5,291 nucleotides of DNA from an uncultured Verrucomicrobiota bacterium (GTDB taxonomy: Bacteria > Verrucomicrobiota > Kiritimatiellia > RFP12 > UBA1067): contig CAMZET010000113.1 of NCBI GenBank assembly GCA_947305825.1, forward strand, positions 1 through 5,291. The letters are read 5' to 3'. The notes beneath the pieces are model-generated. The model was not told the origin of the DNA. It did no database searches and saw nothing but the letters and a program-made list of their open reading frames with translations. Each line of letters opens with the position of its first letter. The first letter of the stretch is position 1. Both the position numbers and the translations under genes were made by a program. Below, piece by piece: positions 1-5,287 of the stretch.

Positions 1-548
1 TCCTGAACGCCGAAATGACGAGCGTCTACGACTGGTACCAGTATTTCCTGCGCGCGGCCGACGCCGACGTCATAAGATACCTAAAGGTGTTCTCGATGAA
101 GTCGCTCGACGAAATCGCCGCGCTCGAGGCCCAGATGAAGGCGCACCCGGAAGCGCGAATCCCGCAGAAGGCCCTCGCCGAGGAGCTCACCCTCCTCGTG
201 CACGGCGAAGCCGGTCTCAAGACCGCTCTCGACGCGACGAGCGCCCTCTTCGGCGGCGACTCGTCAGGCAAGAGCGCCGCTGAACTCGAGGAAATCTTCA
301 AGGACGTCAAGTCCGCCACGCTCGCGAAGGAGGAAGTCGCCGGCAAGCCGGTCTATCTCGTCGCGGCGGCGGCTGGGATGTTCAAGTCCAACGGCGAGGC
401 CAGGCGCATGGCCGCCCAGGGCGGACTTTCGCTCAACGGTGGGAAAGTCGACGACAAGCGCGTATTCGCGGAAAGCGACCTCGTCGAGGGCCGTATCGCC
501 GTGTTGCGCCAGGGCAAGAAGCAGAACTTCTTGCTGAGGGTGCAGTGA
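1..548 (+). CDS. tyrS: Tyrosyl-tRNA synthetase, C-terminal part (5' truncated by window edge)
   Basis: This is the C-terminal 181 residues of a class I tyrosyl-tRNA synthetase, the cytoplasmic enzyme that attaches tyrosine to tRNA-Tyr. The reading frame is open from the first full codon at position 3, so the real start lies upstream and the ATG at 15 is internal. The fragment begins in the segment just after the KMSKS-like loop: the string TSVYDWYQYF, followed by DADVIRYLKVFS, matches the family pattern TSPYxFYQyW...D.DVirfLklFT. A helical anticodon-binding region follows. The last ~65 residues form an S4-type RNA-binding domain, with GEARRMAAQGGLSLNGGKV and the closing GRIAVLRQGKKQNFLL resembling the TyrS C-terminus. 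The Rossmann catalytic core (HIGH) is outside the window. The stop codon overlaps the nth start by 4 nt, suggesting cotranscription. Family assignment is confident; nothing looks broken. Confidence 0.93.
   Translation, partial: LNAEMTSVYDWYQYFLRAADADVIRYLKVFSMKSLDEIAALEAQMKAHPEARIPQKALAEELTLLVHGEAGLKTALDATSALFGGDSSGKSAAELEEIFKDVKSATLAKEEVAGKPVYLVAAAAGMFKSNGEARRMAAQGGLSLNGGKVDDKRVFAESDLVEGRIAVLRQGKKQNFLLRVQ
536..540 (+). promoter_or_regulatory. Possible ribosome binding site for nth
   Basis: GAGGG sits inside the tyrS 3' end, 4 nt before the GTG start of nth. The spacing is shorter than the usual 5-9 nt, so coupling to termination of tyrS translation through the GTGA overlap may matter more than direct initiation. 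Confidence 0.4.
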
Positions 549-1204
549 CGGTCGGCGACATACCGGCGGTGGACCGCGCCCTCAAGCGCGAGTTCGCCGC
601 CCATTCCGCTCCCATCATAGAACTCATCGAGTCGCAGACGGGCGACCCGTTCTGCGTGCTCGTCGGAACGATTCTCTCGTCGCGCACCAAAGACGCTTGC
701 ACGGCCGGAGCCGTCAGGCGCCTTTTCGCCCAGGCCGCCGGCGAAAGGTTTTCGCCCGGAGACTTGGAACGACTCTCCGAAGACGAGATTTCCCGCCTGA
801 TATATCCCGTCGGCTTCTACCGCGACAAGGCGCGCCACCTCAAAGCTCTGCCGGGCGTCCTGCGCGAACGCTTCGGCGGCGTCCTCCCGAATACCGTCGA
901 GGAACTTTGCGAGCTGCCGGGCGTCGGCCGCAAGACCGCCAACCTCACCGTCGCCGTCGGCTTCGGCCTCCCCGCCATTTGCGTGGACGTGCACGTCCAC
1001 CGCATCTGCAACTGGCTCGGGCTCGTAAAGACGCGCACGCCGCTCGAGACGGAAATGGCGCTGCGCAAAATCCTGCCAGTCAAATACTGGAAGACCTGGA
1101 ACAGCCACCTCGTCTCGTTCGGCCAGACGCGCTGCGGGCCGGTGCGCCAGAAGTGCGACGGCTGCCCGATTGCCCGCTTCTGCCCCCGCAGCCCAGCCGC
1201 CTAG
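545..1204 (+). CDS. nth: Endonuclease III (DNA glycosylase/AP lyase)
   Basis: This is a 219-residue base-excision-repair enzyme of the HhH-GPD superfamily that removes oxidised pyrimidines and cleaves the abasic site. The helix-hairpin-helix motif LPGVGRKTAN is at residues 124-133 and contains the catalytic lysine K130. The catalytic aspartate is D148 in VDVHVHR. The C-terminus carries a complete [4Fe-4S] loop, C197-X6-C204-X2-C207-X5-C213. Length is close to the usual 210-220. The start is a GTG whose last two bases begin the tyrS stop (GTGA overlap), with GAGGG at 536-540 as a possible ribosome binding site only 4 nt upstream. No ATG lies nearby in frame; a GTG at 569 is a less likely alternative. 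Residues ILSSRTKD (43-50), replacing the E. coli-type LSAQATD, together with PVGFYRDKA, resemble archaeal and NTHL1-type sequences more than E. coli Nth; this is recalled resemblance, not a computed alignment. Confidence 0.95.
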   Translation: MTVGDIPAVDRALKREFAAHSAPIIELIESQTGDPFCVLVGTILSSRTKDACTAGAVRRLFAQAAGERFSPGDLERLSEDEISRLIYPVGFYRDKARHLKALPGVLRERFGGVLPNTVEELCELPGVGRKTANLTVAVGFGLPAICVDVHVHRICNWLGLVKTRTPLETEMALRKILPVKYWKTWNSHLVSFGQTRCGPVRQKCDGCPIARFCPRSPAA

Positions 1205-1219
1205 ACCAAGACCGCCCCG

Positions 1220-1747
1220 TCACGAGTCGTAGAAGACGCCGCCCGAAGTGTTCAGGCGCTCGGTCTTTTCGTATTCGTATGCAGGGTTGGAGGCGAGGAC
1301 GGCGGCGAATCTCGCGGCTTCCCACTTGGCCATGGGCAGGTCGTGGAGAAGGTAGTTGCCGCAGTTTACCGGAGTCGCGCCGGGAACCGGCCCGTCGAAG
1401 TCGCGCAGATGCTCGAACGCCCGCAGCATGAGCGGCTGGAGCTCCTGCGGCCTCGGGCGCCCCTTGACAATCAGGTAGCAGCCGGTCAGGCATCCCATCG
1501 GGCCCCAGTAGACGATGCGGTCTTTCCATTCGGCGTCGTTGCGCAGGAAGGTCGCCACGACGTGCTCGATGGTGTGCATGGCGTTCGGGTGTATGGCGGG
1601 TTCGGCGTTCGGCGCTTTCATGCGTATGTCGAACGTGGTGGCGAAGGAGCCGCCTATCTCGTCGACGCGCGACTCGTATATGCCGGGCGCGATTTTCGTG
1701 TGGTCCACCTGGAATGAAGCTATCAAATCGGGTTGTCCGTCCGCCAT
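1220..1747 (-). CDS. luxS: S-ribosylhomocysteine lyase (LuxS)
   Basis: LuxS is a cytoplasmic metalloenzyme that cleaves S-ribosylhomocysteine to homocysteine and DPD, the precursor of autoinducer-2, in the activated methyl cycle. This 175-residue protein has the diagnostic features. The metal-binding HTIEH (58-62) supplies H58 and H62, with E61 as the catalytic glutamate. PMGCLTG (83-89) holds the catalytic cysteine C86. NCGNYLLHDL (128-137) supplies the third metal ligand, C129. The N-terminal SFQVDHTK (11-18) and FDIRMKAPN (39-47) match the substrate-binding strands. It is slightly longer than the usual 150-170 residues because of extra residues at the N-terminus and C-terminus. The ATG is preceded by AAAGG 9 nt upstream and an extended -10 promoter about 33 nt upstream. 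The partner gene for SAH nucleosidase (mtn/pfs) is not nearby. It runs convergent to nth and divergent from the dCMP deaminase operon, so it is probably monocistronic. Whether it signals or only detoxifies cannot be told from sequence. Confidence 0.96.
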   Translation of the reverse strand: MADGQPDLIASFQVDHTKIAPGIYESRVDEIGGSFATTFDIRMKAPNAEPAIHPNAMHTIEHVVATFLRNDAEWKDRIVYWGPMGCLTGCYLIVKGRPRPQELQPLMLRAFEHLRDFDGPVPGATPVNCGNYLLHDLPMAKWEAARFAAVLASNPAYEYEKTERLNTSGGVFYDS

Positions 1748-1756
1748 GTCTGCATG

Positions 1757-1763
1757 CCTTTCT
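1757..1763 (-). promoter_or_regulatory. Ribosome binding site of luxS
   Basis: On the minus strand this reads AGAAAGG, ending 9 nt before the luxS ATG. It is a partial Shine-Dalgarno match. It favours the ATG at 1747 over a second ATG at 1755-1753, which is out of frame with luxS. Confidence 0.5.
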
Positions 1764-1779
1764 GTTGGTTCCGGGCGTA

Positions 1780-1789
1780 ATTATACCAT
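1780..1789 (-). promoter_or_regulatory. Extended -10 promoter of luxS
   Basis: The minus strand reads ATGGTATAAT, with TATAAT at 1785-1780 and the extended TGG at 1788-1786. It lies in an AT-rich pocket inside otherwise GC-rich DNA. The expected transcription start is about 1773, giving a leader of roughly 26 nt that contains the RBS. At a 16-18 bp spacer there is no TTGACA-like -35 (CACACC at 17 bp), which is consistent with an extended -10 promoter. The same 10-mer recurs at 1857-1866 and 5278-5287. Confidence 0.75.
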
Positions 1790-1856
1790 AATTTCGGGAG
1801 GCGGTGTGCGAGAGCGGGGCGGCGTGGAAGGGCGTTCAAGCGCGTCGCGGGAATTA

Positions 1857-1866
1857 ATGGTATAAT
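1857..1866 (+). promoter_or_regulatory. Extended -10 promoter of the dCMP deaminase-tpiA operon
   Basis: ATGGTATAAT (extended TGG plus TATAAT at 1861-1866) follows an AATTA tract. With the hexamer occupying -12 to -7, transcription should start near 1873, within about 2 nt of the ATG at 1875. No TTGACA-like -35 is visible; CAAGCG lies 24 nt upstream of the TATAAT. The element points away from luxS, so the 127-nt region is a divergent promoter pair whose -10 hexamers are 75 nt apart. Confidence 0.75.
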
Positions 1867-1874
1867 AACGGGAA

Positions 1875-2366
1875 ATGGCTGAAGCGGAGAAGAAGACAGA
1901 CCCGCGGCCCACGTGGGACGAATACTTCATGGGCATAGCGGAAGTGGTGGCGCGGCGCTCGAACTGCACGCGGCGTCACGTCGGCGCTGTCGTAATGAAA
2001 GACAACCATCTGCTGGCTACCGGGTACAACGGGACGCCGCACGGGGTGCGCAACTGCTTCGAGGGCGGATGCCCGCGCTGCGCCGGCACGACGGCCAGCG
2101 GCACCCACCTTGAGGAGTGCCTTTGCACCCACGCCGAGCAGAACGCGATATGCCAGGCCGCCTACTACGGCCACGCGCTCGCCGGCGGCACGATATACAT
2201 TACCCTTTCGCCGTGCCTGACGTGCGCCAAACTGATTGTCAACGCCGGAATACGCGAGGTCGTCTACGGCGGCGACTACGCCTTTCTCGACGTGGTGGGC
2301 GCGATGTTCGACGAGGCCGGCGTCAAGCACAGGAAATTTACCCCCAAGGAAGAACAAAGACAATGA
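1875..2366 (+). CDS. comEB: dCMP deaminase (ComEB-type)
   Basis: This cytoplasmic zinc enzyme converts dCMP to dUMP, the substrate of thymidylate synthase. The 163-residue protein carries the cytidine/deoxycytidylate deaminase signature: THAEQNAI (85-92), with zinc ligand H86 and catalytic E88, and SPCLTCAK (112-119), with ligands C114 and C117. The N-terminal RPTWDEYFMGIA (11-22) and GYNGTP (50-55) are typical of the dCMP rather than the free-cytidine branch. A cysteine-rich insert, C61, C66, C69, C82 and C84, precedes the active site and could form a second, structural metal site as known in some dCMP deaminases; that is inference. The ATG at 1875 is forced: the frame has a TAA at 1866-1868, and the conserved domain begins by residue 11. 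No Shine-Dalgarno is present and the -10 is 8 nt away, so the mRNA is probably leaderless. The stop overlaps tpiA as ATGA. The symbol follows the B. subtilis homologue and implies no competence role. Confidence 0.93.
   Translation: MAEAEKKTDPRPTWDEYFMGIAEVVARRSNCTRRHVGAVVMKDNHLLATGYNGTPHGVRNCFEGGCPRCAGTTASGTHLEECLCTHAEQNAICQAAYYGHALAGGTIYITLSPCLTCAKLIVNAGIREVVYGGDYAFLDVVGAMFDEAGVKHRKFTPKEEQRQ
2346..2350 (+). promoter_or_regulatory. Possible ribosome binding site for tpiA
   Basis: AAGGA lies in the 3' end of the dCMP deaminase gene, 12 nt before the tpiA ATG. The spacing is longer than ideal; translational coupling through the ATGA overlap probably contributes. Confidence 0.4.
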
Positions 2367-3118
2367 GAAAGAAAATCATCGCAGGAAACTGGAAGATGAA
2401 CGTGAAGCCGTCGGAGACGGCGGCGCTGGTGAAGGCGGTCGCGGAAGCGACGGCAGGCTGCACCAACGTCGAGGTGGTGTGCTGCACGCCGGCGATCGAC
2501 GTGCCGGCGGCGGTGGCGGCGGCGGCCGGCACGGCGGTCGGCATCGGCGCCGAGAACTGCCACTGGAAGGAGTCCGGCGCGTACACGGGCGAGATTTCCA
2601 CGGGGATGCTGCTCGACGCCGGCGCCAAATACGTCATCATCGGCCACTCGGAGCGCCGCCAGTATTTCGGCGAGACTGACGAGACGGTGAACCTGCGCGC
2701 CCGCGCCGCAATCGCCGCCGGCCTCACGGCAATCGTCTGCGTCGGCGAGACGCTCGAGGAGCGCGAGGCCGGCCGCCTCGTCGAGGTAATCGAGCGCCAG
2801 ATGAAGGTCGGTCTCAAGGACGTGACGGCGGCGGACTGCGAACGCCTCGTCATCGCCTACGAGCCGGTCTGGGCGATTGGCACCGGCAAGACGGCGACGC
2901 CCGACCAGGCGCAGGAAGTGCACGCGCTCATCCGCGCCACGCTCGCCGGCCTCGTCGGCGCCGAGACCGCCGCCAAGGTCCGCATCCAGTACGGCGGCTC
3001 GATGAAGCCCGGCAACGCCGCCGAGCTGCTCGCCAAGCCCGACATCGACGGCGGCCTCATCGGCGGCGCCGCCCTCAAGGCTGCAGACTTCGCGGCCATC
3101 GTCGCCGCCGGCAACTGA
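2363..3118 (+). CDS. tpiA: Triosephosphate isomerase
   Basis: This glycolytic/gluconeogenic TIM-barrel enzyme interconverts dihydroxyacetone phosphate and glyceraldehyde 3-phosphate in the cytoplasm. The 251 residues match the normal family length. Catalytic and binding motifs are all present: N9 and K11 in AGNWKMN (7-13), the electrophilic H95 in IIGHSERR (92-99), and the catalytic base E167 in AYEPVWAIGTGK (165-176), which includes the phosphate-gripping loop 6. The phosphate-binding YGGS (210-213) and the GGLIGGAAL segment (230-238) are also intact. The ATG overlaps the previous stop by 4 nt (ATGA). An upstream in-frame start at 2117 would add 82 residues of frame-shifted deaminase sequence and is rejected. 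Residues 47-60 are alanine/valine-rich and encoded by a GCG/GGC-rich tract, but this fits the helix it occupies. It is not next to gap or pgk here, and instead sits between a nucleotide-metabolism gene and envelope genes. Confidence 0.97.
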   Translation: MRKKIIAGNWKMNVKPSETAALVKAVAEATAGCTNVEVVCCTPAIDVPAAVAAAAGTAVGIGAENCHWKESGAYTGEISTGMLLDAGAKYVIIGHSERRQYFGETDETVNLRARAAIAAGLTAIVCVGETLEEREAGRLVEVIERQMKVGLKDVTAADCERLVIAYEPVWAIGTGKTATPDQAQEVHALIRATLAGLVGAETAAKVRIQYGGSMKPGNAAELLAKPDIDGGLIGGAALKAADFAAIVAAGN

Positions 3119-3138
3119 TTCAGACACCGAGCCAGACG

Positions 3139-3759
3139 ATGAAGTCCCCGCTTTCCGCCGTCTGCGCGCCCGTTGCGGCAGCCGCGCTCGCTCTCGCGGC
3201 CGGCTGCTTCAACGAGCCAGAACCGGCATACAAGGTCATCCGCCCGGAGCAGAGGGTCTACCTTAGCGACAAGGGCCTCAAAGACCTCTCGGGATGCAGC
3301 GAGGCCCTCGCCGCCGGCAAGGCTATCGACTACGTCAACCTCGACCGCAACAAGCTCGAGACGCTGCCGCCGGAAATAGCTTCCCTGACTGGGCTCAAAT
3401 GGCTGCGGCTCAACGGCAACCGCCTCTCCGCGCTCCCAGACCTCTCCGCGCTCGCATCCCTCCGCAGAATCTACCTCCAGGGCAACGACTTCGAGTCCGT
3501 GCCGGAGACGCTGAAGAATCTTCCGGCGCTGACGGACATCGACCTTTCCGACAATCCTGTCGCGGAAGTCCCGGACTGGCTCGCGGCGAAGAAGGGCCTC
3601 GAGAACCTGTCGTTTTCGCGCACTCGCATAAGTTCGCTGCCGGCCGACCTGTCGGCGTGGCGTTCGCTGCACTCGCTGCAGCTCGGCGAGCTGAACCTGA
3701 GCGCCGAGGAAATGGCGCGCGTACGCTCGGCGCTGCCCAATACGGCCATAGTGTTCTAG
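3139..3759 (+). CDS. Leucine-rich-repeat lipoprotein, function unknown
   Basis: This is a predicted 206-residue exported lipoprotein. A short signal peptide (K2, then an alanine/leucine-rich stretch at about 8-21) ends in the lipobox-like ALAAG-C23, so C23 would be lipidated. The next residue is F24, not D, which in a Gram-negative would favour the outer membrane. After a linker come six leucine-rich repeats of 22-24 residues, starting near 63, 86, 108, 131, 154 and 177, on the pattern LxxLxLxxNxLxxLPxxL. The repeat asparagines are N71, N94, N116 and N139; repeat 5 has T162 at the equivalent position. The tail LPNTAIVF looks like a C-terminal cap. LRR domains bind proteins or other ligands, but the partner is unknown. 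The gene starts 20 nt after tpiA and ends 21 nt before the MATE gene, so it is probably cotranscribed. There is no clear Shine-Dalgarno; GAG at 3128-3130 is the best candidate. Confidence 0.85.
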   Translation: MKSPLSAVCAPVAAAALALAAGCFNEPEPAYKVIRPEQRVYLSDKGLKDLSGCSEALAAGKAIDYVNLDRNKLETLPPEIASLTGLKWLRLNGNRLSALPDLSALASLRRIYLQGNDFESVPETLKNLPALTDIDLSDNPVAEVPDWLAAKKGLENLSFSRTRISSLPADLSAWRSLHSLQLGELNLSAEEMARVRSALPNTAIVF

Positions 3760-3780
3760 CGCGGCGGCGGCATTTGCGCA

Positions 3781-5202
3781 ATGGGAGCGGTGAAGCGCGG
3801 TAGGCTCGAGGAACTGGCTACGGAGAAGCCGTGGCGCCTGCTGGTGAAATATTCCTGGCCGGCGCTCGTCTCCATGAGCCTCAACGCGCTTTACGCCGTC
3901 GTTGACCGCTTCTACATCGGCCACGGGTGCGGCGAGGCGGCAATGGCCGGCCTCACGCTTGTCTTCCCGATAATGATGCTGATGGGGGCGTTCGGCGTGT
4001 TCGTCGGCGCCGGCCATTCCGCCGTCCTTTCCATCCGCCTGGGCGAGGGCGACCGCATCGCCTGCGAAAAACTCCTCGGCCAGCTCGTCGCCTTCAAACT
4101 CGCCTTCTTCATCGTGCTCACGCCGGTGATATTCTTCAACGTCGATACGATACTCGGCTGGTGCGGCGGCGACGGCGTCAGCCCGGAGGCGTTCGGCTGC
4201 GCCCGGCGCTACCTGCGACTCGTGCTCTTCTCGCACATCTTCTCGCATCTGGCGTTCGGGCTCTCCGCGATGATGCGAGCCGAAGGCAGCGCCATGCGCT
4301 CCATGACGTGCATGATTGTCGGCTTCGGCGTGAACCTCGTGCTCGACCCGATTTTCATCTTCACGTTCGGCATGGGCATCGCCGGCGCGGCCTGGGCCAC
4401 CAACATCGGCATGGCCGCCAGCTGCGCCTACGCCTTCTCCTTCTATTTGAGGCGCAAGAGCGTCGTGCGCTTCCGCCTGCGGCGCGTGCGCTTCTATCCC
4501 TCCATGCTCGCAAAGCCCTGCGGCATAGGCTTCGCGCCCTTCCTCCAGCAGCTCCTCGGCGCCGCCATAAACGTCGCTTTCCCGGCCGCCTTCGCAAAAT
4601 GGGCGGTGGACAGCGCCGCCGCCACCAGGCAAATCGCCTCCCTCGGCGTTTTCGAGAGCGTCCTCATCCTCGTGCTCATGCCCATGTTCGGCGCCCAGCA
4701 GGGCATCCAGCCTATCATCGGCTACAATTGGGGCGCCAGAAACTTCCGCCGCGTACGCTCCGCTCTCCTCCTCGGCTTCTGGGTGACTTCCGCGCTCTGC
4801 GTCGTCGCTACCGTCGTCCAGGTTGTCCCGCCTTTCCCATGGTGGCTCGCACGCCTGTTCGTCGCAGCCGACAACCAGTCCCTCATCGACCTTGCCGCCA
4901 AAGACCTCATCCTCGCCAACTGCATGCTATGGTGCATCGGCCTGAACATAACCGCCACGACATATTTCCAGTCCATAGGCCGCCCGCTTTCCGCCATAGT
5001 CCTTTCCACCATGCGCCAAGGCTTCATAATGCTCCCCATGATCTGGTTTCTCCCGTATTTCCTCGAGGACCACACGCTCGCCATATGGCTCTCGCTGCCC
5101 GTCTCCGACGTTCTCTGCTGCCTCGCGACGGCTATTCCGTTTGCGCTCCATTTGCGATTCCTCTCCCGCGTCCGTTCGCGCGAAGGCTCCAGCCGGGACT
5201 GA
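3781..5202 (+). CDS. MATE-family multidrug/cation antiporter (MepA-like)
   Basis: This 473-residue inner-membrane protein has about twelve hydrophobic segments, at roughly 22-46, 54-80, 98-120, 141-164, 172-197, 199-222, 245-270, 287-312, 327-348, 374-398, 403-428 and 434-458. MATE proteins export cationic drugs or metabolites in exchange for Na+ or H+. Family motifs are visible in each half: VDRFYIGH (41-48) in TM1, DPIFIFTFGMGIAGAAWATN (189-208), QGIQPIIGYNWGAR (307-320) and YFQSIGRPLSAIVLSTMRQ (395-413). The second-half motifs resemble the MepA branch more than NorM. The protein is slightly longer than the usual 440-460. The C-terminal tail after TM12 is arginine/serine-rich and cytoplasmic. 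The ATG at 3781 gives a typical N-terminus, but no Shine-Dalgarno precedes it; a GTG at 3790 is an alternative. The substrate cannot be read from sequence. It is the last gene of the run, followed by a hairpin. Confidence 0.92.
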   Translation: MGAVKRGRLEELATEKPWRLLVKYSWPALVSMSLNALYAVVDRFYIGHGCGEAAMAGLTLVFPIMMLMGAFGVFVGAGHSAVLSIRLGEGDRIACEKLLGQLVAFKLAFFIVLTPVIFFNVDTILGWCGGDGVSPEAFGCARRYLRLVLFSHIFSHLAFGLSAMMRAEGSAMRSMTCMIVGFGVNLVLDPIFIFTFGMGIAGAAWATNIGMAASCAYAFSFYLRRKSVVRFRLRRVRFYPSMLAKPCGIGFAPFLQQLLGAAINVAFPAAFAKWAVDSAAATRQIASLGVFESVLILVLMPMFGAQQGIQPIIGYNWGARNFRRVRSALLLGFWVTSALCVVATVVQVVPPFPWWLARLFVAADNQSLIDLAAKDLILANCMLWCIGLNITATTYFQSIGRPLSAIVLSTMRQGFIMLPMIWFLPYFLEDHTLAIWLSLPVSDVLCCLATAIPFALHLRFLSRVRSREGSSRD

Positions 5203-5220
5203 ACCGGCCGCACAGCCGGT
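5203..5220 (+). terminator. Possible weak transcription terminator hairpin after the MATE gene
   Basis: A perfect 6-bp inverted repeat, ACCGGC (5203-5208) and GCCGGT (5215-5220), with a 6-nt loop starts 1 nt after the MATE stop codon. The stem is GC-rich but no T-run follows, so this is not a canonical intrinsic terminator. It may instead stabilise the 3' end or help Rho-dependent termination. Confidence 0.4.
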
Positions 5221-5260
5221 CGGCGGGATGTGACGGCTGCGGGCGGCGTGCACCGCACAA

Positions 5261-5270
5261 GCGGCGCCGC
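5261..5270. repeat. Perfect 10-bp palindrome upstream of the right-edge promoter
   Basis: GCGGCGCCGC is its own reverse complement. It lies 11 nt before the TATAAT at 5282-5287, overlapping the -35 to spacer zone. It could be an operator half-turn or a small hairpin, but GC-rich palindromes of this length also arise by chance in such DNA. Confidence 0.3.
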
Positions 5271-5277
5271 ACATAAA

Positions 5278-5287
5278 ATGGTATAAT
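5278..5287 (+). promoter_or_regulatory. Extended -10 promoter for a gene beyond the right edge
   Basis: ATGGTATAAT (TATAAT at 5282-5287), preceded by ATAA, is identical to the elements at luxS and the dCMP deaminase gene. It points right, so it should start a transcript near 5294, just outside the window. CAAGCG lies 24 nt upstream of the TATAAT, at the same spacing as at the dCMP deaminase promoter. The ATG at 5288-5290 directly abuts the -10 and cannot be the start of this transcript. Confidence 0.65.

Noticed and set aside
15..548. tyrS fragment as a complete small gene starting at ATG 15
   Set aside because: The frame is open to the window edge and the codons before 15 continue the conserved TyrS segment (LNAEMTSVYDW), so this methionine is internal.
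353..1108. A 251-codon minus-strand open frame antisense to tyrS and nth
   Set aside because: No recognisable motif, and it covers well-supported genes; shadow of codon bias.
1748..1874. Riboswitch or attenuator (for example an SAH or SAM element) in front of luxS
   Set aside because: The predicted leader is only about 26 nt, too short for a known riboswitch, and no matching fold is visible.
2495..2545. GCG/GGC-rich tract in tpiA as a possible simple-sequence repeat
   Set aside because: It encodes an Ala/Val-rich helix in a full-length normal protein, and the units are irregular; explained by codon bias.
2117..3118. A longer tpiA starting at 2117
   Set aside because: The extra N-terminal residues are an out-of-frame reading of the dCMP deaminase gene; the family N-terminus (KIIAGNWKMN) begins right after the ATG at 2363.
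2857..4632. A 591-codon open frame on the minus strand, antisense to the end of tpiA, the LRR gene and most of the MATE gene
   Set aside because: Its translation is rich in Arg, Ala, Glu, His and Gly with no domain pattern, while the plus-strand genes it covers have clear families. Long antisense frames are expected in GC-rich coding DNA with strong third-position bias.
3927..5276. A 449-codon plus-strand frame inside and past the MATE gene
   Set aside because: Arg/His/Pro-rich out-of-frame translation of the MATE gene without membrane segments; a frame shadow.
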